Source: Kalmusia sp. IMI 367209 (taxonomy: Eukaryota > Ascomycota > Dothideomycetes > Pleosporales > Didymosphaeriaceae). Taken from it: a stretch of DNA of 64,000 nt. The position numbers and the translations under genes were made by a program. Positions 10,785-20,941 of this stretch are shown in pieces; the stretch's first letter is position 1, and the number at the start of each line of letters is the position of its first letter. The stretch lies in NCBI GenBank assembly GCA_027946365.1, contig JAPEUQ010000008.1:1736001-1800000 (forward strand). The letters run 5' to 3'. Below the pieces are notes generated by a model. The model made no database searches, was not told where the DNA came from, and was given only the letters and a program-made list of their open reading frames with translations.

Positions 10785-11777
10785 ATGGCCTCGAACAAGC
10801 CCCTGGCCAGGAAGGTAAGGGGCTATCCGAAATTCGCGGGACAGATTGAACTTCGACCGGAATTTGCCATCTTCCGACGCTTTGGAGCCCTTAATGCTGA
10901 GAATTTGCTTTACTTGCAAGCAGAGCTTGTATTGCTCGAGCGATCTTTGGGAGAGCAGCAAAAAGCGGACAGCGAGAGCAGTCATCAACGGAAGTCCAAG
11001 TACGCTCTCAACTGGTATCAGCTTAGCAACTCAGAGGAGCACGGTGACACAAAACAATTGGATCTCGTCTTGAAAATTCGGAAGACCTTGAAGGAGTACA
11101 GTATGCTCTACTAATAGATCATGTAGAGTATCTGGACTTTCATCGCTAATCAAAGACCAGACGACGCCCTCATTCAACAAGCTCAAATTCTCGCATATCC
11201 CAAGCCTAGTCAAGCCGATCTCGGCTGGGTGCAGAACTTCCTTCATGTCGACTTGGGTCTTTCGTTATGCGGCCCTGACGCTACTCTATGGGGTTCCGTG
11301 CTAGCGAGGAAGAGTCACAGTCCCGACCTAATCACTCTCTGTCCCAGACCGAAAGAGGATCCGTTCTCAAACTGGGCGATCGAAAAAACTATCGTATATC
11401 TGTTTCAATGCGGATGCGCTCGGTTCATGAAACAATCATCAACCCATGGCGTTATTGGATACGAGGGTACAAAGATAGTGAGAATCACATACTGGATGAC
11501 CAGTATAGTCGCGTCCTTGATCCCTATCTTGTCGATTGTTATTCTCTACATGGTACGTTCCATGGCTGCTAGGCTTGGGATAATCACTGGTTTCAACGTT
11601 TTGCTCTCGATCTGTCTGAGCGGGCTGACCAATGCTAAACGCTCAGAGATCTTTGCAGTCACTGCAGCGTAAGTGTTCGCTTCATCGTACAGTGGAAAAA
11701 CTAACAGACGATATAGATTTGCGGCAGTTCAAGTGGTATTTGTTAGTGCAGATAAAAGTGCAGATAAAATTTCGTAA
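10785..11777 (+). CDS. DUF6594 membrane protein
   Basis: Predicted 294-residue protein of the fungal DUF6594 family. Exons are 10785-11100, 11161-11668 and 11717-11777, with GT-AG introns of 60 and 48 nt. The family signature is clear: GYPKFAG, then FAIFRRFGALNAENLLYLQ near residues 25-45, KEYNDALIQQAQIL across the first junction, and the C-terminal block of two or three membrane segments with ARLGIITGF and TNAKRSEIFAVTAAFAAVQV. The frame closes at TAA after DKIS. DUF6594 genes are highly amplified in plant-associated Dothideomycetes and Sordariomycetes and often lie in accessory or heterokaryon-incompatibility-rich regions; their function is unknown. The AT-rich, repeat-bearing surroundings agree with an accessory location. 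Confidence 0.85.
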
Positions 11778-13049
11778 GTATACATTGTATGATTTTGGTT
11801 TCAGTTTGCGCCACCCTTGAGGGTTTCGTGTGGGATGAAGGCATTGTCGCTTCTGTACAAATTTGTTCCCCTTCTAAGTTTGGTCACGAAACTATGATAT
11901 GACTCTATAACGACCACATAATGCGTGAACTCGACTATTAACATTACAGATGGCAGCTCTCAAGTGTAATGCGGGATAAACTCTCTATTGTTAGCAAATA
12001 TTCGGCCAGGAGGGCAACGTGATGACTGCATCCTTGCATGTGCATGACGCAGCCACGTTATGCGATAAAGACCTAGTCTTCGGGTAAGCTGATGATCGAG
12101 CGAAATCAATCAACAAGGCTATAGAAGTCGTAACGTGTTAGATCTACCTTTGTCCTGTACTCGTTGTTACTTGTTGTCATAGCACTTGCAACTACCAGGT
12201 CCTACTACTCTACACACGCTTATATGTAAGCATATTTACGTCTCAATCATCGAGTGCAAAAACTGATACAAAACTTTCGCTATTTCCAGCATCGACACCC
12301 GCATTCGAACGATCAACGCACCTAGATCCGAATTCATTGCACCGACTGTCCCTCGTACGGACATATAAGAAAGTTCATTTCAGAGGTCTTGGTTTGATCT
12401 TATCTTAAAAGGGGTATTATGGATTATGACATTTGACGAAGAGATGCCGCCCGCTCAAGACCGTCACCCACCCAAGCCTCATCCTGACTTGAACGCTAAC
12501 AAGACCCACGCTAATCGAAACGATGCCGAAACCGACCGAATATGGACAACCAGTCACAAATGTGTGAATAAAGCCGAGGCCGTACCTAACGTCCTGCATA
12601 AAAATGGAAGCGTATATCCCCAAAGGAGGTTGGCGCTGTCGTCATGATTGTCCACGCAACGGCGGAAATTTGATAGGTCACACCTGAGCGATATGTTTAC
12701 TGGCGTTGACGATTCATTTGAGCGTAAGCGTTGCAGGCCTCCCGGTAAATAAGATCATACATTGTCCTGAAGGTCGACTCACGAACTCCTGCGCCATGTA
12801 GTGCTACCTGTTGCTCCGCATACGCGTTTGCGGGTCCATAAGCTCGGTCGTGGGCATAGACGTGGCGATTGTGCTGCATTCCGTCAGATGCGAAGACAGT
12901 AAACATGGGAATGAATAATTACACGGTATGCTTCATCTTGCCTCATCTGGATGTTTTCCCCTGTGCTGCCTTACTCTGGCAGCAGCTTCTTCACTTCGCG
13001 CGGTTGCGGCTACTTCATCTTAGCCTTCATGACGTAACACCGTTGCTCT
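11778..13049. other. Spacer with one small open frame
   Basis: Mostly AT-rich without coding signal. On the minus strand 12906-12697 encodes 69 residues (MFTVFASDGMQHNRHVYAHD...) that look protein-like and could be a 3' exon of the retropepsin-like gene upstream, but no splice in the correct phase joins them. Confidence 0.35.
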
Positions 13050-14160
13050 TCACTTACCGTTGACTTGAGGGGGCCGACTTATGAAGCCAACAAACACGGA
13101 GTCCGGATTGCTGCTCAGAAGACGCAGTCTGAGGATGTCTGACCACCCGATTATAGCGTCGACGTTGAGTTCTCGATCCGAGATATGGAAATCATTCGTC
13201 GTAAACTTTTTGGGAAACTGTGCGTGCAACTGTGCGTGCCCGCACCACCACCGCACAGGTATCTCTCCAAGCGTGTACATATATCCTCCCCCTGTATTCG
13301 CGAGGCATTTCGCGGTGGCTGGTAATGGAACTGACCGAAGTTGTTGACCCAAGCTACGACTGACAATGTTGAAATCGGAACCAGTATCAATCAGCAGAGT
13401 AGCAGAGCGCGTTCCTGCACCTGATAGCTCGACCTCTATCTTCACCAAGAAAGGATTAGATAGGCCGGGTATAGACCACCGATGTAATCCCGGCGTAGAT
13501 CGAGAGGTTGTTGAGTCCGGGGGATTACCAATGCCGAAAGCTTCACTGTGAAGACACCGGTACTCAGAGGCTTGGGAGGGGGAGAGAGTGGGTGAAGCAC
13601 GGGATCGCTGTGCCTCCTCAATGAGCCTTGCTTGTGGGTCTGATATTGGTAAGCCGAGCACGGTCGAGAGAAGACATTATTAGAAGCTAGGCAGAGATGA
13701 GTATGCCACTGCCAACTGACTTACCGGACTGTATAGATCTGAGTTCACGTCCATCGAGTGTCCTACGCGTGTGGAAGCTTCTGAGTAGATTCATGCATTC
13801 TTCTGCTGTAATGCGGCCATCTCTGTGCAAGCCTAGCAGCCACTCGTCGAGGCAAACGCGTTTCGGTAACACCTTCAGAGTATTGAGCAGATTGACGCAA
13901 ACTGTGTCTGCAATTTGGTCATCTTCGTGGAGACTCATGAGATGCGTACGGATTTGGGAACGAGATACGCGGCTGGCTTTGGCTTCCCTTCGCCGCTGTA
14001 TGGGTAAGCTAGACTGAATGCCCATGCTGAAATCGTCTGACACCGCGACGAAAGACGGGGATGCTTGTCGCCAAGACTTGCGAACCTCGGGTTGGAGTAG
14101 GTTGTTGATGTCGTGGCGGTGCGGTTCCTGGGAGAGCGAAGCGAACCTAGATGACGGCAA
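13050..14160 (-). CDS. Retropepsin-like protein with intact DTGS motif, 5' end unresolved
   Basis: Two exons read in frame: about 14160-13725 and 13639-13050, joined by an 85-nt intron (GTAAGT...ATCAG) that splits an Asp codon. The first exon encodes a helical region with LHEDDQIADTVCVNLLNTL and LGLHRDGRITAEECMNLLRS. The second holds a retropepsin domain: ATLLIDTGSDFNIVSRSLGQ with a full D-T-G-S active site, and later VDAIIGWSDILRLRLL. No Ty1/Gypsy polymerase genes are nearby. Compared with the first gene (8920-9660) the catalytic triplet is intact, but the two share only the domain, so they are not a recent tandem copy. The first in-frame ATG is at 14025; the open frame continues to 14160, and an upstream exon is likely. 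Confidence 0.5.
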
Positions 14161-17150
14161 ATCGCGACCTCACGAATCGTTGAGCGGAGGCACCCAATAG
14201 CACACGGATGTTAAATGTGCGGATGCGCGGTTGTCCGAACCTCTTTGATTGTGGGGTCTTGACCATAGACTCACCTCCAGGACGAATACGCACTGTGTGG
14301 ATTGAGCTGGTGTAGACAACGCGTAGCGGAGACAAGCGGGGATGCTAAAAGATAGAAAGGAGCCGAGTGAAGCGTTGGAGGGTGCGTGCAGAAGAGATCA
14401 ATGAGAGGGTTGCGCGCACAAAGACGAGGAAAAGAAGCGAGCGTGCAGCGCAGGGCGTCGTTTTGTGGGATAGGGGTGGCTTGTATGGGGAGGTGCACAA
14501 GAAGGAGTGACACCGAGGAGGGGTCGTTGAGTTTAAAACGGGGACTAGGGTGCGACACCTGCAGGAGGACCAGGCCTGGTGGAGTGGGGAGCGGCTGCTC
14601 CGTCCAGCGGTCTGACTGTGGCAGACCCTCCGTCTTCATCAATGGCATCCCTGGCAGTTTCTGATGCGATTCCCTTTCCTCATGTGGGAGGTCTATGTGT
14701 AGCAATCGTGATAGACCGTGGAATTTGAGGCGATGAATCCAGTAGTGTCCTTCGTCTTTCGCTGCAAGATCATCTGTGGCTAGCCTCCTAGGCGGTTATA
14801 CACGTTGGACTGACCCCCATGTGTGACTGCCGAGGCCACGTCGAACTTCTAGAAAATTGATCCATCCAGCTTCCAGAATGTTCGCCCAGCCAGCTTAGAG
14901 TCTGGACAGAGCAAGGCTCTGGATTGGTTGAATGGAAGTGCCCGAGGCTCCGGTCAGTGAGAGCAGCTTCACACACTCTAGCGATTGAAAAGCCTCGTAG
15001 CAAAGCCACAGCGATTGAGGCCATGGTAGATTACTGGCGTGAGACCGACGATTGTGTGACGCAGGGAGGCATCTGAGCCGCCAGCGCTATGGGTTGCTAC
15101 CGCAACTGAAGCTTACTGGCACTGGAGTTTCTGGGCGACCTCGTAGCTCGAGCTGGCTTCGTACAGGTAAGCCTCCTGACTCTAAACAAGCATGCTTCAT
15201 ATGCCGCTGCCGAAAGCGTCGCAATTAGAGCGTAGCCTAGGCGTAGATCGTGCGCTGGTTGTCGGGATGCTGGAATAGGATAGGAAGCATGTGTGTGAGC
15301 GATCTGGCTATCCGTTTAGCTGCTGATGCAGAGCGGCGGCCGCGAGGATAGAGGCGACCAGCTGGTCCCGCCCACACCGGTCTCGTATCCGCATATCACA
15401 TCCCGTCCCAAATGCATTTTGACGACTCCAACGCTTTTTTTTTTGCTACATCTTGCGATTTCCAACTCTTGGACTTTCTAAGAAGGTTCTCATTTATTTC
15501 TTCTTCGGCAAATCTATTCCTACCAGGCTCTTGCTGCTTCGCACCACACACGAGGGAGGATGCCAGACGGAGTATAGGTGCGACTCTCAACCGCAATGTT
15601 GCGCGACGCTCCATCTTGTCTAGTATCGCTACCCTCCCTTTACAAACCCTGGTTTCTCCTTTTCTTTTTTTTTTTTCCTTTTTCTTTCTCTTTTTCTTTA
15701 TATGAAGAGAGGGTGACTTCCACTTGCAGCACAATTTGCGCGTTTCTTCTTGAAAGGTCCGTACTTGGAGCCATTGATGGCGCTCCTAACTCTTGTAAAA
15801 CGAGGACGAAGGCTTACCGTTACCACCAGACAGTACTCAGCACATGTTGACTTCTCGACGATGCTCAACCCCTTCTCAATCTCGGTCGCACGCTTGCTTA
15901 GCTTTCGAAACCCTCAGGAGCCTAATCAAAGGTCCGCGAACCCCAACGCTGTGGGGAAACTGTTGACGGCTGACTCGCTTTGTCGCTCAATTCCAGAGAA
16001 GCGGAAGGAAACAATGTATATGTCAGCGGTTACCTATCATAGTCGGCTGTACGTATGCCTTGGACGAGAAGCTAATAGCTCGGGATAATTGACGGCATAA
16101 CCGAATAATACTATGGGTAAGATGCCATAGGTAGGGAACCCTGCCGACCCACACGGCAGACTCGGTAGGTAGGAACGAGTAAGCCCGAGCAAAGAGTTGA
16201 ACTGAGGTCGCCGTGTGCTCGTATGAAGTTGGCAAGCACGTTGCACAGCAAGCCACAGAGCACCAGACAACCTGTCACCGTTCATGCAAGCGCATATAAT
16301 TAGGCTCAGTGGTGGAACGCTATCGACCCGGTCCCACAAAAATGTCCCGATGCAACGACGCCCGCCGTTCTGTTATTGCGACAAGGCTTGGAAGTCTTCG
16401 AAGAAGTTCCTGGAGGAATGAAGGAGAAACGAAGAGGAGCGATACACGGAGCAATACACGGAGCAATACCTCGGCAAAGATTGCTTTGTGGCAATGCCGC
16501 GTATGAGACACTCCAGGATGACCTGCCTGTTCCTGTTGAGCTAAGCTCATAGACTCGGCACCAGGACACATTCGTGATAGTCGGACTCTTCGTCAACATT
16601 CAAGTGTGCTGCGAATTCCGCCATCGACAACTGCAAGTCTAGACAATGACTCTTTCCAGAGAACTCAACGTCAAAACAGCTTCTCGCAAGATCAGTGTCT
16701 GGGCGGAATTGGGCGGACTTCGGACGCCTAAGCTGATCGGTCGCAGAGTCTACCTAAGCTGCAGGACAACAGCTTGGACTTCTGAGATGCTTGGACTTCT
16801 GGTGAGTTTCGAGGTTCAAGGTCAAAGTCTTGTCATATCAACTTCATCATATAATGCCCTAATGCTATGGGTGACGGGTGCTATCACACAACATTAGTAC
16901 TCAAACAATGTATGTTCTTATCCCATGGTGTCCTGGCATCCTTGGATCTCAATTGAGTCCCTTCAGAACTTTAGAGAAGAGTATGTTATCTACGTTCCAT
17001 GGACATAAGTGCTGCCAGAGAACACTTGTATCTGCTTAAGATCGCCCTCAAAGATTGCACGACTATCACGTGATCATGCGCCAAGCATGAGCTCTCGCGG
17101 GAACTTCACACCACCTTCTTCGCAATTGTGGTCCAGTCACACTTTCTGCA
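14161..17150. other. Long gene-poor spacer
   Basis: No credible gene. It contains T-rich and CT-rich tracts at about 15656-15700 and a short tandem of ACACGGAGCAAT (about 2.3 units) at 16444-16471. The frame on the minus strand at 15734-15396 owes its length to the Lys-rich translation of the poly-pyrimidine tract. Confidence 0.4.
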
Positions 17151-17899
17151 ATGATGCCTTCCCCAAGGCTGTTGTCGCCGTTACTTCGCTCCCGCATACA
17201 GCTCTCGCACCAATACCTGCGCAGGATACCCGCCGTGCGACATGCATCTACCACCGAACAAGCCGCCCCGCCCACGGTACCGTGGAAGACACCGCATAGC
17301 ATTACAGCATGGCCGCCAGAGCGCCTCATACCGCCCCCCAAAGATGGCGAGATTCTGTTAGAGAGAAAACCTAACCGCGATCTACCTCCGTACGTCTCTT
17401 CCAGCCTCTCTCTTCCTCGCTGAAACCTCCACTCCAGCAACGGCACACTTACTAACACGCCTCCAGCGTCCCACCCTTCATCCACCCCTCCGTCCTCCGC
17501 ACCCTACCCATCTTCATAATCTCCATGACCATTGCTACTCTCGCCTTCTTCAACTACCAAAAGTGCGAGTCCTCCGTCGTAACCTCTACCCTCTACGCTC
17601 TGCGCACCAATCCCGCCGTGCGCGAGCAGCTGGGCGACGAGATCTACTTCGCATCGAAGTATCCGTGGATAAGCGGCGAGATCAACCAGGTGCATGGGCG
17701 CATCGACATTCGCTTTTGGGTCAAGGGAACACGAAAGCAAGGTGAGGTCAGGTTGAGGTGTAAGAGGAGGGGGAAGAGTGGGCTGTATGTTACGAGGGAG
17801 TGGAGCTTAACGCTAGAGGATGGAACGAGGATGGAGTTGTACGATCCTGAAGGCAATGCTATTGATCCGTTTGCGGGGCTAGATCCGGCGGATCAGTAA
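17151..17899 (+). CDS. COA1: Cytochrome c oxidase assembly factor COA1
   Basis: Predicted 223-residue mitochondrial inner-membrane protein. Exons are 17151-17389 and 17467-17899; the 77-nt intron (GTACGT...CTCCAG) splits a Pro codon. The N-terminus is basic and free of acidic residues (MMPSPRLLSPLLRSRIQLSH), a typical mitochondrial targeting sequence. One membrane segment follows at about residues 95-112 (RTLPIFIISMTIATLAFF). The COA1 domain contains LYALRTNPAVREQLG, ISGEINQVHGRIDIRFWVKG and the VTREWSLTLEDG ending. Coa1 works with Shy1/Surf1 and Mss51 in early assembly of Cox1. Two Met codons start the frame; I use the first. The gene converges on the HLJ1-type gene at 18632. Confidence 0.85.
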
Positions 17900-18631
17900 G
17901 GGTGTGAAGAGGTGATGTGGAAGGGGCGGCACGAGTAGGGAAAGTTCTTGTAGGATAAGGCGGTGATGCTGCCGCGTGAATATTGGAAGAGAGTCGGGTG
18001 GAGAAAGGCATACCTGAAGGATGTCTGGGCGGCGGGGACATCGAGACCCAGGTGTCTCGATTCTACGTGTACATTATGTATATCAATGTACGATATAAGC
18101 CTATCAGTAACCAATAGTCTGCTCTAGCGGGTTGTTCTATACATGGTTTTTCATCTTCAAAAGACAACTTGGGGTCGTCGCGCTCCTTACCATGAGGGCT
18201 TCCATTATAGTTATGCTGCCACTGGATAGCCAATGAGCCGGGTATTTATGAGCACGATCGTGGATCCATAATTTTCCTATCAGGTCGTAATATGTCTCTA
18301 CATTTTTCGTCGTCAATCGGAACTTAGTCCTTTCAATGTTTGTTTAGCGGGAATCGATCAGATATGACAAGTGACAGTACTCTGTGGCGCAGACCTCACA
18401 CATGTTGCAGGTAATAATGTATGATAATTCAAGAAGGTCAGGGTGAATGATGTGATGAGAGATGATCAGATATGCTGCGCATAGCAGACAAAAGGTACTG
18501 CCATATCCAAAACGCCAGGACCGCCGCGGTCTGACATGAATATTCGCTGCCCTCGCTCCAAACCCCGAAACATCAAGATCATAAATACACTGCTAAGATA
18601 TCTAACTCGAAATACATCATGGGACACAACT
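17900..18631. other. Convergent 3' spacer
   Basis: Holds the 3' regions of COA1 and of the HLJ1-type gene. AT content rises after 18050; no coding signal seen. Confidence 0.5.
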
Positions 18632-19851
18632 CTAGTAATAAACCTGAAAGCCCATCTCCCTCAGCCTCTTACAATTCGGCATGGGCATGTTCCTCGCTTC
18701 TGCCATCTTTTCCCTGTCAGGGCCAAACCACCCTTGTGCTTGTTGTTCCATCTGACTTCTCTTGTACTTCTCCGTATCGCATCTTGTGTTGACGATGTGT
18801 ATGTATTTACTCTCGGCTTGTCTGTGCAGATTTTTCATCTCTTTCTTGCTGTAGCCGGCGATTTCTCGCGGGTTCACCCAGTAGGGCACTTGCAAATTAT
18901 CTGACGTGAGGCCTTGTGTCTGCGCGCCGCGAGGGCTTTCGAACGCTATGCTCGGGCCTTTGGGCGTAGAGTCGCCGCCGAATATCGAGGAGAGAAGCGG
19001 GAGGAGGAAGAGGAAGAAGAGCGGGAGAAGCGAAGACAATGTGCTGCCGATGCTGGGTGCTGGCTCTGAGCCCGCAGGCTGTGCAGTGCCCGGTCGTCTT
19101 CGTGGCCGACCCCCGCCAAACTGGTGTACGCGGATCCCAGGGCCGCCTCCAAGGTTGAATACGAAGCCGGGACCAGTGTCGAAGATGCCGCCGCCTGTGC
19201 ACGCATTAACTCATATTCGATCTCTTGCCATGAAGTCTTGCAGCCGCTGGTAGCGCAGTTGAGAACGCGCGGACATACCGAAAGGTCCTCCAAAAGGTCC
19301 CCCCCCACCAAAGAATTGTCTGAACATCTCCTCGGGTGATATCTCCTCTTCAAACATAGGGCCTGGCCGTCCGCCGCCTTGTGAGCGCGCAAAGTTGCTA
19401 AAGGGCGATGCACCACCGGGCGGGGCGCCTCCGAATCGGCTGTCTGGGTCGCCTCCAAACTTGTCATACTTTGCTTTCTTATCCGGATCAGAAAGTATCT
19501 GGAAGGCTCGCGATACCACTATCTGCGCATTAGCATATGATCCCCACCCTCATACGACATATCTGACACACTCTTGAAAGCCTCGTCGGCACCATCGTAA
19601 CCATTCTTATCCGGGTGCGTTAATAGACTAAGTTTCCGATATGCTTTCTTGATTTCACCCTCGCTGCATGTCGTCTTGACCTCCTCCAGGCCTAGAATCT
19701 CGTAAAACGCCGTCGGCGCGCATCGCTTTATTCGTATTACCGCGGCCTTCTGTTCGACTGTATACGCGCGGCCCGAGCTGCCATCGTGATGTTGACGGTG
19801 TTTTGCGTCGCCGTTGGGTCGGGCATCCGAACCGCTGGCTTTGGCGGACAT
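18632..19851 (-). CDS. HLJ1: ER membrane J-protein, HLJ1/DNAJB12 type
   Basis: Predicted 360-residue J-domain protein in three exons: 19851-19572, 19518-19279 and 19194-18632. The 53-nt and 84-nt introns are GT-AG; the first splits the Met codon of AFKMVSRAFQIL. The N-terminal region AYTVEQKAAVIRIKRC precedes the J domain, which has the HPD motif in LLTHPDKNGYDGADEAF. A Gly/Phe-rich stretch follows, then a membrane segment (LLPLFFLFLLPLLSSIF) near residue 250 and a DUF1977-type C-terminal domain beginning NLQVPYWVNP. In yeast Hlj1 is an ER-surface Hsp40 that helps Ssa Hsp70 pass membrane proteins to the ER-associated degradation ubiquitin ligases. It is divergent from the AIM19-like gene and lies two genes from UFD2, another degradation factor. 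Confidence 0.85.
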
Positions 19852-20143
19852 GGCCGAACGTGGCCTTCACGATGAGTCGCACACGTGTGAGCGGTGATAG
19901 TGGGTGAGACTAGTAGATTCGGTGGTGGCAGCGATAATTCGAGGTGGAGACGTGGAGACGGAGTGCTTGGTGTTTGGAGGGGCAGGGGTCGTGAATGTCG
20001 AGGCCAGAGCACCAGAAACAAGCGCGGGCACGGGCCCAAACGTCATCCAAGTCGGATGGACGAACCTCAGCGCCAAAGTCTGCTAGAACTATTCTTCCTA
20101 TACCCAATTCACCATCACAATCCGTTTACCTTATAAACCTAAC
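19852..20143. promoter_or_regulatory. Divergent promoter of HLJ1 and the AIM19-like gene
   Basis: A 292-bp gap between two outward-facing ATG codons must hold both promoters. It is GC-rich near HLJ1 (GGAGACGTGGAGACGG) and pyrimidine-rich near the right-hand start. No box can be assigned with certainty. Confidence 0.5.
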
Positions 20144-20667
20144 ATGGCAAACAATCAAACAAAAGAAGGAGCCCTCCAATCCCTACGCAACTGGGGAGGT
20201 ACGTTCCCAGAGAGTCTGGTGTATACTTGGTATGCAGACCTCACGTGCATCTGATATTCACAAGCATTACAGAAAACTCAGTCCCACCGACTCTCCTCGC
20301 AACTCTCGTCACAGCTCAACATGCACGCCCTTTTCAAAGACTACCCATGCTCTTCCCACCCGTACTTCTCTTCTCAAGCTATCTTAATCTGAGCGGCTAC
20401 AAGACCGATGCAGCGGGCATTACAGCGGCTTGGAGTGGGTTGTACGCCCTATTAGCAATGCGAAGGAATCATGTAAGTAAAGAACACTCAGTAACGCCCT
20501 TTACTCTGATTCAACACTGTGGGTTTCTGACTTGTTCTCAGCAATTGAAGCAGAAGTTCACAGCAAGGGGTATTGTTCGAGGAGCATCATTGGGTCTTTG
20601 CGCTGTCAATGTGGCAGGATGTGGGCTCGCATACATCTTCGGTCGAAGAGAAAAGGAGGAGCAGTAG
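20144..20667 (+). CDS. AIM19-like small mitochondrial membrane protein
   Basis: Predicted 126-residue protein in three exons: 20144-20198, 20273-20472 and 20542-20667, with GT-AG introns of 74 and 69 nt. Hydrophobic segments cover about residues 20-60 (PTLLATLVTAQ and LPMLFPPVLLFSSYLNL) and 100-118 (GASLGLCAVNVAGCGLAYIF). The central GYKTDAAGITAAWSGLYALL and the C-terminal FTARGIVRGAS are what I recall of the fungal Aim19 family (altered inheritance of mitochondria 19). Yeast Aim19 is mitochondrial and its molecular role is not known. There is no clear cleavable presequence. It faces UFD2, with 274 bases between stop codons. The assignment rests on remembered family resemblance, so moderate. 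Confidence 0.6.
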
Positions 20668-20941
20668 TGATTTGATCAGCGCAACTTCGCTTGTACTATA
20701 TTATCAATGGGTTCTTGTAAGATTTTCTTCGAAGCCAATACAGCTGCCTAGCGTCTAGTAAAGCAAATAGCTCTCCCAATGCCATATGTCATCGTATCCC
20801 GCTATCCAATGTGTTGAAGTGCAAATGCCTTCTATATGAGCTAAAATGCAAAGTCCGTTTGCAATCAGTAGATACGCCGATAACGCCTCAAATGCATACC
20901 CTTTAGCACGTTACACTTATAGGTCGCCTAGCAGAATTGCA

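Noticed and set aside
14271..14705. A 144-codon minus-strand frame upstream of the second retropepsin-like gene
   Set aside because: No domain and a Pro/His/Leu-rich composition; it may be a leader. I could not join it in phase to the gene.
15396..15734. A Lys/Glu-rich minus-strand frame
   Set aside because: Its length comes from translating the poly-pyrimidine tract at 15656-15700 (KKKRKKKEKKKRK); low complexity only.
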